Shown: positions 1 through 7,440 of the stretch, one piece after another
Numbering within the stretch: position 1 is the stretch's first letter
How the letters are laid out: each line of letters begins with the position of its first letter
Source of the DNA: Nocardioidaceae bacterium
GTDB taxonomy: Bacteria > Actinomycetota > Actinomycetes > Propionibacteriales > Nocardioidaceae
DNA length: 10,317 nt
Assembly (NCBI GenBank): GCA_013813125.1
Contig: JACCSH010000047.1
Coordinates: forward strand, 1 to 10,317
Reading direction: 5' to 3'
Position numbers and translations under genes: made by a program
The notes under the pieces: generated by a model
What the model saw: the letters and a program-made list of their open reading frames with translations, nothing else
Told to the model about the DNA's origin: nothing
The model's database searches: none

Positions 1-258
1 GCTCCACCCCGCGTTGGCTGCTGACTTCGCAGCGAGTGCAACTGTACGGAGGCCCGCCGGGCGAATCAAGTCAGCGTCAACCCTGCCGCCACCGCACGCT
101 CACATGCTCCCAGGCACCCAACCCCGCGCACGTGAACGATTGTGCGACCTATACGGCCCAGTCCGGGTCAAACTTCCGCGCACGTGAACGATTGTGCGAC
201 CAAACAAACCCCCGCCGCGCGGCCAACCCGCCGACGACAGACGGACCAAACCAAGCCC
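1..258. other. Noncoding region downstream of the UPF0182 gene
   Basis: No convincing gene is visible here. The short open frames lack a ribosome binding site and any recognisable protein signature. The stretch lies 3' of the minus-strand UPF0182 gene, whose stop is the TAA at 261-259. It contains the duplicated 26-bp element at 124-201 and a small GC hairpin near 52-62 (GCCC/GGGC arms). On the minus strand the DNA just after the UPF0182 stop is GC-rich and then T-rich (roughly 215-200), which could help termination, but I see no strong stem there. The gene beyond the left edge cannot be identified. Confidence 0.6.
124..201. repeat. Two exact 26-bp direct repeats spaced by 26 bp
   Basis: Positions 124-149 and 176-201 are identical over 26 bases, and the intervening stretch 150-175 is also 26 bases, giving a period of 52. 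Each copy starts CCGCGCACGTGAACG and ends TTGTGCGACC. Each holds a CACGTG palindrome and short inverted ends (CGCAC and GTGCG) that could form a hairpin. No third copy is seen on either side and no cas genes are in the window. This is probably a dispersed intergenic repeat or a paired protein-binding site; its role is unknown. Confidence 0.85.
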
Positions 259-3200
259 TTACCCTCCCGGTGACGCCGTCGTCTCAGTGGGCTCGGTCGT
301 CGTCCCCGTCGGTGGAGTCGTCGTGGTTGGCGAAGTCTCCGTCGGTGCAGTCGTCTCTGTGGGTGTGTCCCCCGGTTCCGGATCGTCTCCAGAACCCTCG
401 GCGGCTTGCTGCAGTGCGATCGCCTTCTCGACCCACTCCATAGCCTCCTCATTCGCCTCTTGATAGGCGCCCAGGTCACCCGCTTCGTAGGCTGTCTGCG
501 CCCGGACGAAAGCCGCCTCCGCCTCGCTCAGGTACTTCGCCAACTGCTCTCGGCGGTTATCCGGACCGCCACCGCCGTTCCCCGGACCGGGATCGGGATC
601 ATCAGACGTCGGTGGCGTCTCCGTTGGCAGGTCCTCGAGTCCGAGTGCGTTCGCGAACGCCTCCTCGAAGGAGGTGCCAAGTCCAACCTTCCCCACCTCT
701 TCTTCGCCACCTTCACCGACCGCGACCAGCACGAACTGGAGAATCGGATAGCTACCTGTCCCCTCACGGCGGGTGTACACGGGCTGGACGTAGAGCAACT
801 CGTCACCGATCGGTAACGTCAACAGGTTGCCCATGTCGACCTGGTTTCCCTGCGTCTTGTACTTCAACAGAGCCGCCGAAACGACCGGGTCGCTCTGCAA
901 CGCGTTCGCCACCTGCCCGGGACCACTCACTGCGTTGTCGCCGGGCAATTCGAGCACGGTGAACTCCCCATACCGCTCACTCGCCGCATCGGCGTTCACC
1001 GTCATGAAGCTCGCAAGGTTCTGCCGGTTCTCCGGCACATAGACGCTCGTCAACGAGAACTGCGGCTCCTCGCCCGGGATCTTCACCGACAAGTAGAAAG
1101 GCGGCTGCGCCTCCTGGGCCGGGGTGACGGTCGGGTCTTCAGGAACCGTCCAGTTCTCCGATCCGCCGTAGAAGGTGTTGGCGTCCGTGACGTGATAGCG
1201 GGAGAAGAGCTCGCGCTGGACCTTGAACAGGTCCTCGGGATAGCGCAGATGCGCCAGCAGCGACTCCGGGATCTCCGTCTTGTCCACGACCACCTCGGGG
1301 AAGGCACCTCTCCAGGCTCGGAGCAACGGGTCCGTCTCGTCCCACTCGTAGAGCGTGACCGTGCCGTCGTACGCGTCGACGGTCGCCTTAACCGAGTTCC
1401 GCATGTAGTTGATGTCATCCGACGCCTGCCCGACCACTGCGGCCTCGTCGGTGAGCGAGTCGCTGGTTGCGTCGCTCAGATCAACCAGGTTCGACATCGG
1501 ATAGTTGGCAGTCGAGGTGTACCCGTCGAGAATCCATAGCAGTCTGCCGTCGACAACGGCTGGGTACGGGTCGCCGTCAACCGTCAACCAGGGCGCGACC
1601 TTCTGGACCATGTCGTGCGGTCGGCGGTCATAGATGAGCCGCGACTCGCTGTCGACGCGTCCCGAGAGCAGGATCGACGACTCCCAGAACTTCGCGGCGT
1701 AAAGCAGCTGGGTGAAGGTCGAGCCGATCGGCACGCCACCTGCGCCGTCGTACGTCGAGTTCTCGTCGGCGCCATCGCCAGTGCCCGTGTCGGGAATGTT
1801 GAGCTCGACCGGCTCCTTGCCGGCCTCTGCACCGACAATCGAGTAGGTGGCGCCCAGCTCCCCGAAGTAGACACGCTGCTCGAACTCGCCGAGCCTGCCC
1901 ATCGACGGCAGGTTCTTCTGGGCGAAATCTGGCTGACCACTGGCAGTGCGCCGGTCTCCGTAGGCCGCCACCACGCCGTACCCGTGGGTGAAGACGGTGT
2001 GGTCGTTGGTCCAGTTGCGCTGGTCGGCCGGCACTCCGGCGAGGTCGATCTCTCGAACGGCGAGCACCACGTCCTGCGGCTCGGTCTCACCCTCGAACGT
2101 GTAGCGGTCGACGTCCAACACGTCCGGCACGGTGTAAAAACCCCGCACCTGCTGCAACTGCTCGAACGCGTCGGAAACAAGCCGCGGGTCGATCAGCCGC
2201 ACTCCCGGAAGATCCGCGGCCTGCCGCTGCAGCTGCTCAGCGGTGTCCGTTGTCGTGCCCGCATAGTCCTGCATCTTGATGTCCTCGAGGTCGTACGCCG
2301 TTCGGGTCGCCTCGATGTTCAGCTGGATGTATGCGGCCTCCTTGTCCGCCTCGGTGGGCTTGACCTGGAAGCGCTGAACGAGCGCCGGCCAGATTCCGCC
2401 GATCAGCACCGCCGACAAGATCAGCAGGCCGAACCCCAGGACGGGAAGCATCCAGCCCGGCCGAAAGACGTTGCCGAAGAACAGCAGCGCACAGATGATC
2501 GCGATGATGGCGAGGATGTTCTTCGAGGGCAGCACCGCATTGGCGTCGGTGTAGGTGATGCCGGTTATCAGGTTCCCCTCGGAGAACGCCAACCCATAGC
2601 GGTCCAGCCAGTACGACGCCGCCCGCACCAGCATGAACAGCCCGAGCAGCACCGACAGCTGCACCTGAGCACCGGACGCCACCTTGTTGCGCCGCGCCTG
2701 CAGACGAATGCCGCCGTACAGGTAGTGGGTGGCAAGGGCGAGGAGAAACGAGATCACCAAGACGGTGAAACCGAAGCTGATCAAGAAGCGGTACCAGGGG
2801 TAGCCGAACACGAAAAAGCCGATGTCGCGGTCGAAGTAGACGTCGGTCTCCCCGAACGGAACGCCGTGTCGCCACAGCAGGTACGTCTTCCACTGCCCAG
2901 CCGCGGTGGCCCCACCGAACAGGAACGCCAACAACCCAATCCCCATCAGCACCCAATGCCGGATGGGGTCGATCACGTCTTGGTAGCGCTCGACCGTCGG
3001 GTTGCGATAGCCGTCACCGATCAGGATCGGGCGCATCCGGAACGCCAGCAAGGCGTTCCCCACCGCGACCGCCGCAAGCACCAGCCCGAAGACGACGAAC
3101 AGGCCGACGCGGGTCCACAACATGGTCGAGAAGACGCTGCTGTAGTTGAGAGAGGCGAACCAAAGCCGCCCGGTCCAAACCTCGACGAACACCGAGAACA

Positions 3201-3315
3201 ACATGACCAGCGCAAACGCCACTGCGAGTGTGGGCAGGAGCGCACGTGGTCGTCGCGACGGCGGACGACGTGGTCGAACCGGTCGGCCTTCGTCCTCATT
3301 GAAGATGCTGCTCAC
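259..3315 (-). CDS. UPF0182 family large membrane protein
   Basis: This 1018-residue protein matches the actinobacterial UPF0182 family (Rv3193c type), whose function is unknown. About seven hydrophobic segments are visible near residues 27-46, 70-92, 120-140, 176-200, 217-235, 266-283 and 288-310. The Arg-rich N-terminus (residues 11-25) suggests it lies in the cytoplasm, which would place the roughly 700-residue region after segment seven outside the cell. A Gly/Pro linker, a helical Ala/Glu-rich stretch and an extreme Thr/Pro tail (17 Thr in the last 38 residues) close the protein. The start is GTG at 3315, which shares GTGA with the stop of the upstream PPA1309 gene. AAGGA at 3326-3322 serves as ribosome binding site six bases before it. 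It is the last gene of the minus-strand cluster. Family assignment is firm; topology is inferred from hydrophobicity. Confidence 0.95.
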   Translation of the reverse strand: MSSIFNEDEGRPVRPRRPPSRRPRALLPTLAVAFALVMLFSVFVEVWTGRLWFASLNYSSVFSTMLWTRVGLFVVFGLVLAAVAVGNALLAFRMRPILIGDGYRNPTVERYQDVIDPIRHWVLMGIGLLAFLFGGATAAGQWKTYLLWRHGVPFGETDVYFDRDIGFFVFGYPWYRFLISFGFTVLVISFLLALATHYLYGGIRLQARRNKVASGAQVQLSVLLGLFMLVRAASYWLDRYGLAFSEGNLITGITYTDANAVLPSKNILAIIAIICALLFFGNVFRPGWMLPVLGFGLLILSAVLIGGIWPALVQRFQVKPTEADKEAAYIQLNIEATRTAYDLEDIKMQDYAGTTTDTAEQLQRQAADLPGVRLIDPRLVSDAFEQLQQVRGFYTVPDVLDVDRYTFEGETEPQDVVLAVREIDLAGVPADQRNWTNDHTVFTHGYGVVAAYGDRRTASGQPDFAQKNLPSMGRLGEFEQRVYFGELGATYSIVGAEAGKEPVELNIPDTGTGDGADENSTYDGAGGVPIGSTFTQLLYAAKFWESSILLSGRVDSESRLIYDRRPHDMVQKVAPWLTVDGDPYPAVVDGRLLWILDGYTSTANYPMSNLVDLSDATSDSLTDEAAVVGQASDDINYMRNSVKATVDAYDGTVTLYEWDETDPLLRAWRGAFPEVVVDKTEIPESLLAHLRYPEDLFKVQRELFSRYHVTDANTFYGGSENWTVPEDPTVTPAQEAQPPFYLSVKIPGEEPQFSLTSVYVPENRQNLASFMTVNADAASERYGEFTVLELPGDNAVSGPGQVANALQSDPVVSAALLKYKTQGNQVDMGNLLTLPIGDELLYVQPVYTRREGTGSYPILQFVLVAVGEGGEEEVGKVGLGTSFEEAFANALGLEDLPTETPPTSDDPDPGPGNGGGGPDNRREQLAKYLSEAEAAFVRAQTAYEAGDLGAYQEANEEAMEWVEKAIALQQAAEGSGDDPEPGDTPTETTAPTETSPTTTTPPTGTTTEPTETTASPGG

Positions 3316-3872
3316 ATCACGTCCTTGTCTGGATCAAGAGTCTCACGCAGAGCCTCTACCAACGCTGGTACGACGTCCGGGCCATGGATGAGCGCATCAT
3401 CACTGTCATGAGAGCGCAGCCGCAACACACAATGCGCCTCACCGGTGCGAAGCACCCCCACCACGATCCGCACATCCTCGTGCCTCTCGTGCTGAGCGGC
3501 GAATCTCGCCGCCAGGTCGGGGTCAGTTGGCACCTCGTCCTCGGCGCCCGGAGGCAGGACCAACCGTTCCACCACAGCCAGGACACCGGCCACCTCAGGG
3601 GGCCAGGTGATATCGCCCAACAGCTCCTCAAGGGGCCAGTCGGGGTCTTCTAATTCCTGCTCCACGGGCGTGAACGGGTCACCGAAGCCGTCACTGATCC
3701 CGAGCTCAGCAGCCAGCTCCGGCTCCGCCGCCGCAAGCTCTGCTGTCGGCGCCAAGGCGAACAGTCGCGCCGGCTGGTCCCAGCCGGCCTGGCTCGCGTG
3801 CTGTTCCACCTCGACCGCCGCCATCCGCAGACCGAGCGCGTCCGTCGTGAGACTACCGTCAGCACCTGTCAC
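3312..3872 (-). CDS. PPA1309 family protein
   Basis: This 186-residue acidic, apparently soluble protein resembles the PPA1309 family, an actinobacterial family of unknown function usually found beside UPF0182 and PDZ/Lon genes. Recognisable stretches are GWDQPARLFALAPTAEL near residues 28-44, ITWPPEVAGVLAVVERL in the middle and the HEDVRIVVGVLRTGEAHCVL region towards the C-terminus. There is no signal peptide or membrane segment. I chose GTG at 3872 because GGAGGG at 3886-3881 lies eight bases before it and the start forms a GTGA overlap with the stop of the PDZ protease. The upstream GTG at 3881 begins inside that ribosome binding site and is unlikely to be used. Its 3' end overlaps the UPF0182 start in the same GTGA manner, so translation of all three genes is probably coupled. 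It may assist the two membrane proteins, but that is inference. Confidence 0.88.
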   Translation of the reverse strand: MTGADGSLTTDALGLRMAAVEVEQHASQAGWDQPARLFALAPTAELAAAEPELAAELGISDGFGDPFTPVEQELEDPDWPLEELLGDITWPPEVAGVLAVVERLVLPPGAEDEVPTDPDLAARFAAQHERHEDVRIVVGVLRTGEAHCVLRLRSHDSDDALIHGPDVVPALVEALRETLDPDKDVM

Positions 3873-4921
3873 CCGTCGCACCCTCCGACCACTGTCTCGT
3901 TCCCGGCCCGAAGAGACTCGAGCGCCTCGACCGCCTCGACCATTGTGGCCACCGCGACGAGGCGGATCTCCTCGTCATCGACGAACCTCCCGACGTCAGC
4001 GCAGTCGCCAGCCGGCACCAAGAAGACCGTCGCGCCGTCGTCGCGCGCTCCGGCGATCTTTTGCTGTACGCCACCGATCTCGCCAACCGTGCCGCTCGCG
4101 TCGATCGTGCCAGTCCCGGCGATGTGCGCTCCCCCGGTGAGCGCACCGGGTGTGAGCTTGTCATAGATCCCCAGCGAGAACATGAGCCCGGCACTCGGTC
4201 CGCCGATCTCCTGGCCGAGCTCGATGTCGACCTCGAAGGGTGGGTCGAAGTCGTCGCGCAGTGTCACTCCCACGCGCGACTGTGACGAATCGTCGGGCGA
4301 CGGAGCCGTCGTCACCTCGACCTCTCGGCTCGCGCCGTCGCGCGTGATCTCCAGGGTGATGCGGGTGCCCGGCTCTACTGCGCTGATGACCTCAACGGCG
4401 TCCTGGGTGGAGAGGATGGGGGTCGAGTCCACGGCGACGATCTCGTCGTCCTTTCGTAGCACACCGTCCGCTGGGGCGCCTGGTGTCACGGCCTGCACCT
4501 TCACCCGCACAGCGTCGACGCCCGCCTGGGCGAGTCCGACGGCACGTGCCGAGTCCATCGAGTCGAGCATCTGGACCTCGTTCTCCTGCTTCACCTGCTC
4601 CACGCTTTGCTCCGGTGGGTACACCACTTCGCGCGGCAAGATGATCTGCTCGGTGGACCACCACGCGCTGAGCACGTCAGGCAGGTGAACGGCTGATTCC
4701 GGCGATGTCACGGACACCGTGGTCAGGTCGAGGTTGCCAGCTGTCGGATAGGTCCGAGCCCCTTTGATGACGATGACCGGTTCGCCCTTGAACTCGCCGA
4801 TCGTGTTCTCCGTCAGCCCGGGCGACATCACGACGTACGGCACCGGGACCAAGACGGCCACGCCGATGAGGACGATGAGAGCCAAGACGGCCACCGACAA
4901 CGAGGTGGTACGGCGAGTCAT
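3869..4921 (-). CDS. Membrane-anchored PDZ and Lon-type (S16) serine protease, YlbL/Rv3194c-like
   Basis: This 350-residue protein has an N-terminal membrane anchor (about residues 8-31, after a TRR basic start), so its bulk should face the exterior. A PDZ-like domain covers roughly residues 125-205 and a Lon proteolytic (S16) domain roughly 215-345. The catalytic pair looks intact: Ser243 in the GGPSAG motif and Lys288 in GGVQQKIAGA. No AAA+ ATPase module is present, as in the Bacillus YlbL group, so proteolysis should be ATP-independent. The start is ATG at 4921 with a GAGGT-type ribosome binding site about eleven bases upstream. It follows the small membrane protein gene by 13 bases and overlaps the PPA1309 gene by GTGA. 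Substrates are unknown; the UPF0182 ectodomain encoded two genes downstream is a plausible partner (inference). Confidence 0.93.
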   Translation of the reverse strand: MTRRTTSLSVAVLALIVLIGVAVLVPVPYVVMSPGLTENTIGEFKGEPVIVIKGARTYPTAGNLDLTTVSVTSPESAVHLPDVLSAWWSTEQIILPREVVYPPEQSVEQVKQENEVQMLDSMDSARAVGLAQAGVDAVRVKVQAVTPGAPADGVLRKDDEIVAVDSTPILSTQDAVEVISAVEPGTRITLEITRDGASREVEVTTAPSPDDSSQSRVGVTLRDDFDPPFEVDIELGQEIGGPSAGLMFSLGIYDKLTPGALTGGAHIAGTGTIDASGTVGEIGGVQQKIAGARDDGATVFLVPAGDCADVGRFVDDEEIRLVAVATMVEAVEALESLRAGNETVVGGCDG

Positions 4922-4934
4922 GCGTTCGATGACC

Positions 4935-5207
4935 TCACCGCTGCGTGTCGGGAGAAGAGATGGCGCGGCTCGAAGACCTCCGGATGACCACGCCGTGGCT
5001 GGGCTCCGAGAGCCTGACGCTCGAGCCTTCCCGGGAACGGACCTTGGCCTGGGGCACGGGCCGCTCGAGCGCCTTCTTCAAGCGAAGCTGGGCTGCGGCG
5101 GAGTCGTCTCGACGGATGTCATCGCGGGCCCGGCCGACCCAGGCCGCCCAGACCATCGCCAAGGCGGTCGTGGCCAAGGGCGGCACCAGCCACCACAACA
5201 CCTCCAC
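4935..5207 (-). CDS. Small single-pass membrane protein, hypothetical
   Basis: From the GTG at 5207 this encodes 90 residues with one hydrophobic segment almost at the N-terminus (VLWWLVPP through AAWVG, about residues 3-25). A basic, charged and probably cytoplasmic tail follows. An ATG at 5297 would add 30 residues and overlap the moaE end by 19 bp, but I see no ribosome binding site for it. GGAGG lies five bases before the 5207 GTG, and starting there puts the membrane segment at the very N-terminus. A GTG two codons later is a further option. The gene sits 71 bases after moaE and 13 bases before the PDZ protease gene, on the same strand, so it is probably co-transcribed. No known domain is recognised; it could be a small membrane adaptor for the neighbouring protease. 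Confidence 0.72.
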   Translation of the reverse strand: MEVLWWLVPPLATTALAMVWAAWVGRARDDIRRDDSAAAQLRLKKALERPVPQAKVRSREGSSVRLSEPSHGVVIRRSSSRAISSPDTQR

Positions 5208-5278
5208 CGCGACCTCCGTCTCGTCTGCTTCGCTGAAAGCCCAGCCTACGTCGGCGCTGGCGATGATCCCTGTCACTG

Positions 5279-5704
5279 CTACGGCGTGCCCACCCATTCG
5301 TCGCTGCCGTCGCTGAAGCGCTGGTGCTTCCAGATCGGCACGGTCTCCTTGAGCTGGTCGATCAGGTGCCGCGCCGCCTCGAACGACTCCCCCCTGTGAG
5401 CGCAGGCGACCGCGACAACGACCGCGATGTCACCGACCTCCAGATCTCCCACCCGGTGCACAGCCGCCAGCCGAACCACATCGAACTTGTCGACCACGTC
5501 GTCGGCCACGCTGCGCAGCGCCGCCAATGCCGTGGGATGTGAGCTGTAGCCCAGCTGGTCGACCGGTCTGCCGCCGTCGTAGTCGCGAACGGTGCCGACG
5601 AACAGGGTCACTCCGCCGGCTTGGGGGTGCTGCACGGCGTCGTACACCTCGCTGATCTCCAAAGCCGTGTCACGGATGGAGAGCAGCGCAATGGCATCGG
5701 TCAT
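5279..5704 (-). CDS. moaE: Molybdopterin synthase catalytic (large) subunit MoaE
   Basis: This 141-residue protein is a full-length MoaE. With the thiocarboxylated small subunit MoaD it inserts the two dithiolene sulfurs into cyclic pyranopterin monophosphate to make molybdopterin, in the cytoplasm. The family signature is clear: FVGTVRDYDGG near residues 35-45, HRVGDLEVGD at 83-92, CAHRGESFEAARHLIDQLK at 101-119 and VPIWKHQ at 122-128. Lys119 and Lys126, the catalytic lysines at the same numbers in E. coli MoaE, are present, as are Arg40 and Arg104. ATG at 5704 is preceded by TAGGGT with exactly six bases between, which suggests a leaderless mRNA. It heads the minus-strand cluster of membrane proteins. 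No moaD or other molybdenum-cofactor gene is seen in the window. Confidence 0.95.
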   Translation of the reverse strand: MTDAIALLSIRDTALEISEVYDAVQHPQAGGVTLFVGTVRDYDGGRPVDQLGYSSHPTALAALRSVADDVVDKFDVVRLAAVHRVGDLEVGDIAVVVAVACAHRGESFEAARHLIDQLKETVPIWKHQRFSDGSDEWVGTP

Positions 5705-5710
5705 TTCCCG

Positions 5711-5716
5711 ACCCTA
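5711..5716 (-). promoter_or_regulatory. Probable -10 box of moaE, leaderless
   Basis: On the minus strand the hexamer TAGGGT fits the actinobacterial TANNNT consensus and lies six bases before the moaE ATG (5704). That spacing puts the transcription start at or within a base of the A of the start codon. No Shine-Dalgarno sequence precedes the ATG. I see no clear -35 hexamer. It would drive the whole minus-strand cluster, since no other good promoter is evident between its genes. Confidence 0.55.
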
Positions 5717-5783
5717 GTGGCAACGCCTCTACGACCCTTCGGACGTCTCCGCACCTGTGCCGCCGCGCAGGAGCAGTCGGCGC

Positions 5784-5798
5784 GGCAGGGTACCTGCC
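5784..5798. promoter_or_regulatory. Palindrome in divergent moaE/DUF2342 region, possible operator
   Basis: GGCAGG and CCTGCC form perfect 6-bp arms around a 3-bp centre. The site lies between two divergent genes, about 70-80 bp from the inferred moaE -10 box and about 100 bp from that of the DUF2342 gene. It could be a transcription-factor operator. No regulator gene is next to it, and a chance palindrome cannot be excluded. Confidence 0.35.
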
Positions 5799-5898
5799 AT
5801 ATCGTCGTAGTACCCGGACCAGAAACCACCGCGCCGGAACCCCAGTCTGTGACTGTGCGGCGCCGATCGTCTCCGGACCGGCCACTCGTGGCGGGCAG

Positions 5899-5904
5899 TA
5901 GATT
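5899..5904 (+). promoter_or_regulatory. Probable -10 box of the DUF2342 gene, leaderless
   Basis: TAGATT matches TANNNT and is followed by exactly six bases (TGGGCC) and then the ATG at 5911, so transcription likely begins at the start codon. There is no good Shine-Dalgarno sequence. The 7-mer GGACCGG at 5875-5881 begins 24 bases upstream of the hexamer, where a -35 element could sit. The same 7-mer occupies nearly the same place ahead of the YgjP-like gene. Confidence 0.6.
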
Positions 5905-5910
5905 TGGGCC

Positions 5911-7332
5911 ATGGCTGACCTTCCCCCCCACTCTGGTGACGATCAATCCGACGAAAATCCCCGCAATCCCTTTGCGGGGACACCCCTTGAGCAGATGTTC
6001 GGCGCTCTCGCCGGTGGTGACACCAGTGGTCTGCAGGCGATGTTCGGACAGCTTCAACAGATGTTCGCCCCGCACGAGGGCATCGTCAACTGGGAGATGG
6101 CCCGCGACGTCGCCCGCAAGTCGGTCGCCCAAACCGCTGACCGCTCCCCTGACGCCGCTGACCAGACTCGGATTCTCGACACCGCCCGGCTCGCTGAGCA
6201 CTGGCTCGACGGCGTGACCGACTTCCCGGCGACTGGGGTTGTCGGGGTTGCGTGGAGTCGCGCCGAGTGGATCGAGTCGAGCATGCCCGCTTGGCGCGAG
6301 CTCGTGGAACCCGTTGCAGAGAGCGTCGTCAGCGCCTTGGGCGGAGCCCTCCCGGCCGAGGCGCAGGCAATGGCCGGTCCGATGATGGGCATGCTGACCC
6401 AGATCGGCGGCGCGATGTTCAGCCAGCAGATCGGCCAGGCCATCGGCGCCCTCTCCCGGGAGGTGGTGTCGGCAACGGACATCGGCTTCCCCGTGAACAC
6501 CGACGGCAAACCTGCCTTTGTGATCCAGAACGCCCGAGACTTCGGCGAGGGTCTGGCGGAGAACGAAGACGACATCCTGCTCTATTTGATGTTGCGTGAG
6601 TGCGCCTACCAGCGGCTCTTTGCCTCGGCGCCTTGGCTGCGCGCCTACCTGTTCTCCGCGGTAGAGGACTACGGGCGCGGTGTCAGCCTCGATACTTCGG
6701 CGATCGAAGAGAAACTGGGCCGGCTCGATCCGACGAATCTGGCTGGAATGCAGGAGGCCATGACCGGTGGGTTGTTCGACCTCGATCCCACACCCGCCCA
6801 GCAACTCGCGCTGACCCGACTGGAAACTGCTCTGACCCTCGTTGATGGCTGGGTCGATGAGGTGGTCGGACAGGCAACGGACAAAGCAATGCCACAGGCC
6901 CAGGCGTTGCGGGAGGTCATCCGTCGGCGACGTGCCTCGGGTGGACCCGCCGAGGCCATCCTCGCCGCCCTGGTCGGTTTGGAGCTTCGCCCTCGGCGAG
7001 TGCGGGACGCCTCGGCCCTGTGGGGCGCCCTCCGTGCGGCTGAAGGCCCGGGTGCTCGGGACGCCGTCTGGGCCCACCCCGACCTCATCCCCACAGCCGC
7101 CGACCTCGACGACCCGCTCGCCTTCGCGCAGCGGACCCGCGAGGCCGACGAGATCGACGTCCAGTCAGCCGACTTCGATGCCCAGCTCACCGCGCTGCTC
7201 GAGGAAGGCAGACCTCCAGCCAGCGACGAGCCAGCGAAACCCTCCGCCAACGCCGAAGGCGACGCCGGCGGTGAAGGCGCGGACCCAGACGATCCGTCCG
7301 GCAACGAGGAGGGCGAGCGCACCAGCGAGTGA
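5911..7332 (+). CDS. DUF2342 (zincin_2) family protein lacking zinc ligands
   Basis: This 473-residue protein resembles the DUF2342/zincin_2 family (Rv3195 type), often annotated as zinc-dependent metalloprotease. It has a disordered N-terminus, a region NWEMARDVARKSVA near residues 60-73, a Gly/Met-rich hydrophobic stretch at about 153-185, a core with LREC-AYQRLFASAPWLRAYL at 228-246, and an acidic Glu/Asp/Gly-rich tail after residue 432. At the place where active relatives have HExxH it reads R229-E-C-A-Y233. The later ligand region reads VDGWVDEV (311-318), with no His. Only Glu230 remains, so it is predicted not to bind zinc or cleave peptides. ATG at 5911 follows the leaderless-type promoter. 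The next gene downstream encodes a metallopeptidase with an intact motif. Family is confident; loss of catalysis is inferred from motif comparison. Confidence 0.88.
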   Translation: MADLPPHSGDDQSDENPRNPFAGTPLEQMFGALAGGDTSGLQAMFGQLQQMFAPHEGIVNWEMARDVARKSVAQTADRSPDAADQTRILDTARLAEHWLDGVTDFPATGVVGVAWSRAEWIESSMPAWRELVEPVAESVVSALGGALPAEAQAMAGPMMGMLTQIGGAMFSQQIGQAIGALSREVVSATDIGFPVNTDGKPAFVIQNARDFGEGLAENEDDILLYLMLRECAYQRLFASAPWLRAYLFSAVEDYGRGVSLDTSAIEEKLGRLDPTNLAGMQEAMTGGLFDLDPTPAQQLALTRLETALTLVDGWVDEVVGQATDKAMPQAQALREVIRRRRASGGPAEAILAALVGLELRPRRVRDASALWGALRAAEGPGARDAVWAHPDLIPTAADLDDPLAFAQRTREADEIDVQSADFDAQLTALLEEGRPPASDEPAKPSANAEGDAGGEGADPDDPSGNEEGERTSE

Positions 7333-7334
7333 GG

Positions 7335-7376
7335 CGCGGGCGCAACAGTCAGATTTGTCTGAACCAGATTCCCGCG
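7335..7376 (+). terminator. Possible terminator structure after the DUF2342 gene
   Basis: Directly after the stop codon, CGCGGG (7335-7340) can pair with CCCGCG (7371-7376). The enclosed sequence has its own hairpin, TCAGA/TCTGA (7349-7362) with a 4-base loop. No U-run follows, which is common in actinomycetes. The position fits termination, but the function is unproven. Confidence 0.35.
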
Positions 7377-7440
7377 GAGAACCGGACGCCTGCTCAGGTG
7401 CGTTCCACCAGTGTCGCCACGGATCAGCCGGACGACACCA

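Noticed and set aside
1..120. A tRNA 3' end or other RNA gene near the left edge
   Set aside because: No T-arm consensus, acceptor pairing or CCA end can be made from this sequence.
124..201. A minimal CRISPR array
   Set aside because: Only two repeats and one spacer are present, the spacer equals the repeat in length, and no cas genes are in the window.
124..201. parS (ParB-binding) sites based on the shared CACGTGAA core
   Set aside because: The left half of each candidate departs completely from the parS consensus, leaving about 8 of 14 matches, and no par genes are near.
1615..3411. A 598-codon open frame on the plus strand opposite the UPF0182 gene
   Set aside because: It is antisense to a well-recognised gene, has Arg/Gln/His-rich composition typical of high-GC shadow frames, and has no family resemblance or ribosome binding site.
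5701..7077. A 458-codon minus-strand open frame opposite the DUF2342 gene
   Set aside because: It is a shadow of a recognised gene. The sequence resembles no family and its start lacks translation signals.
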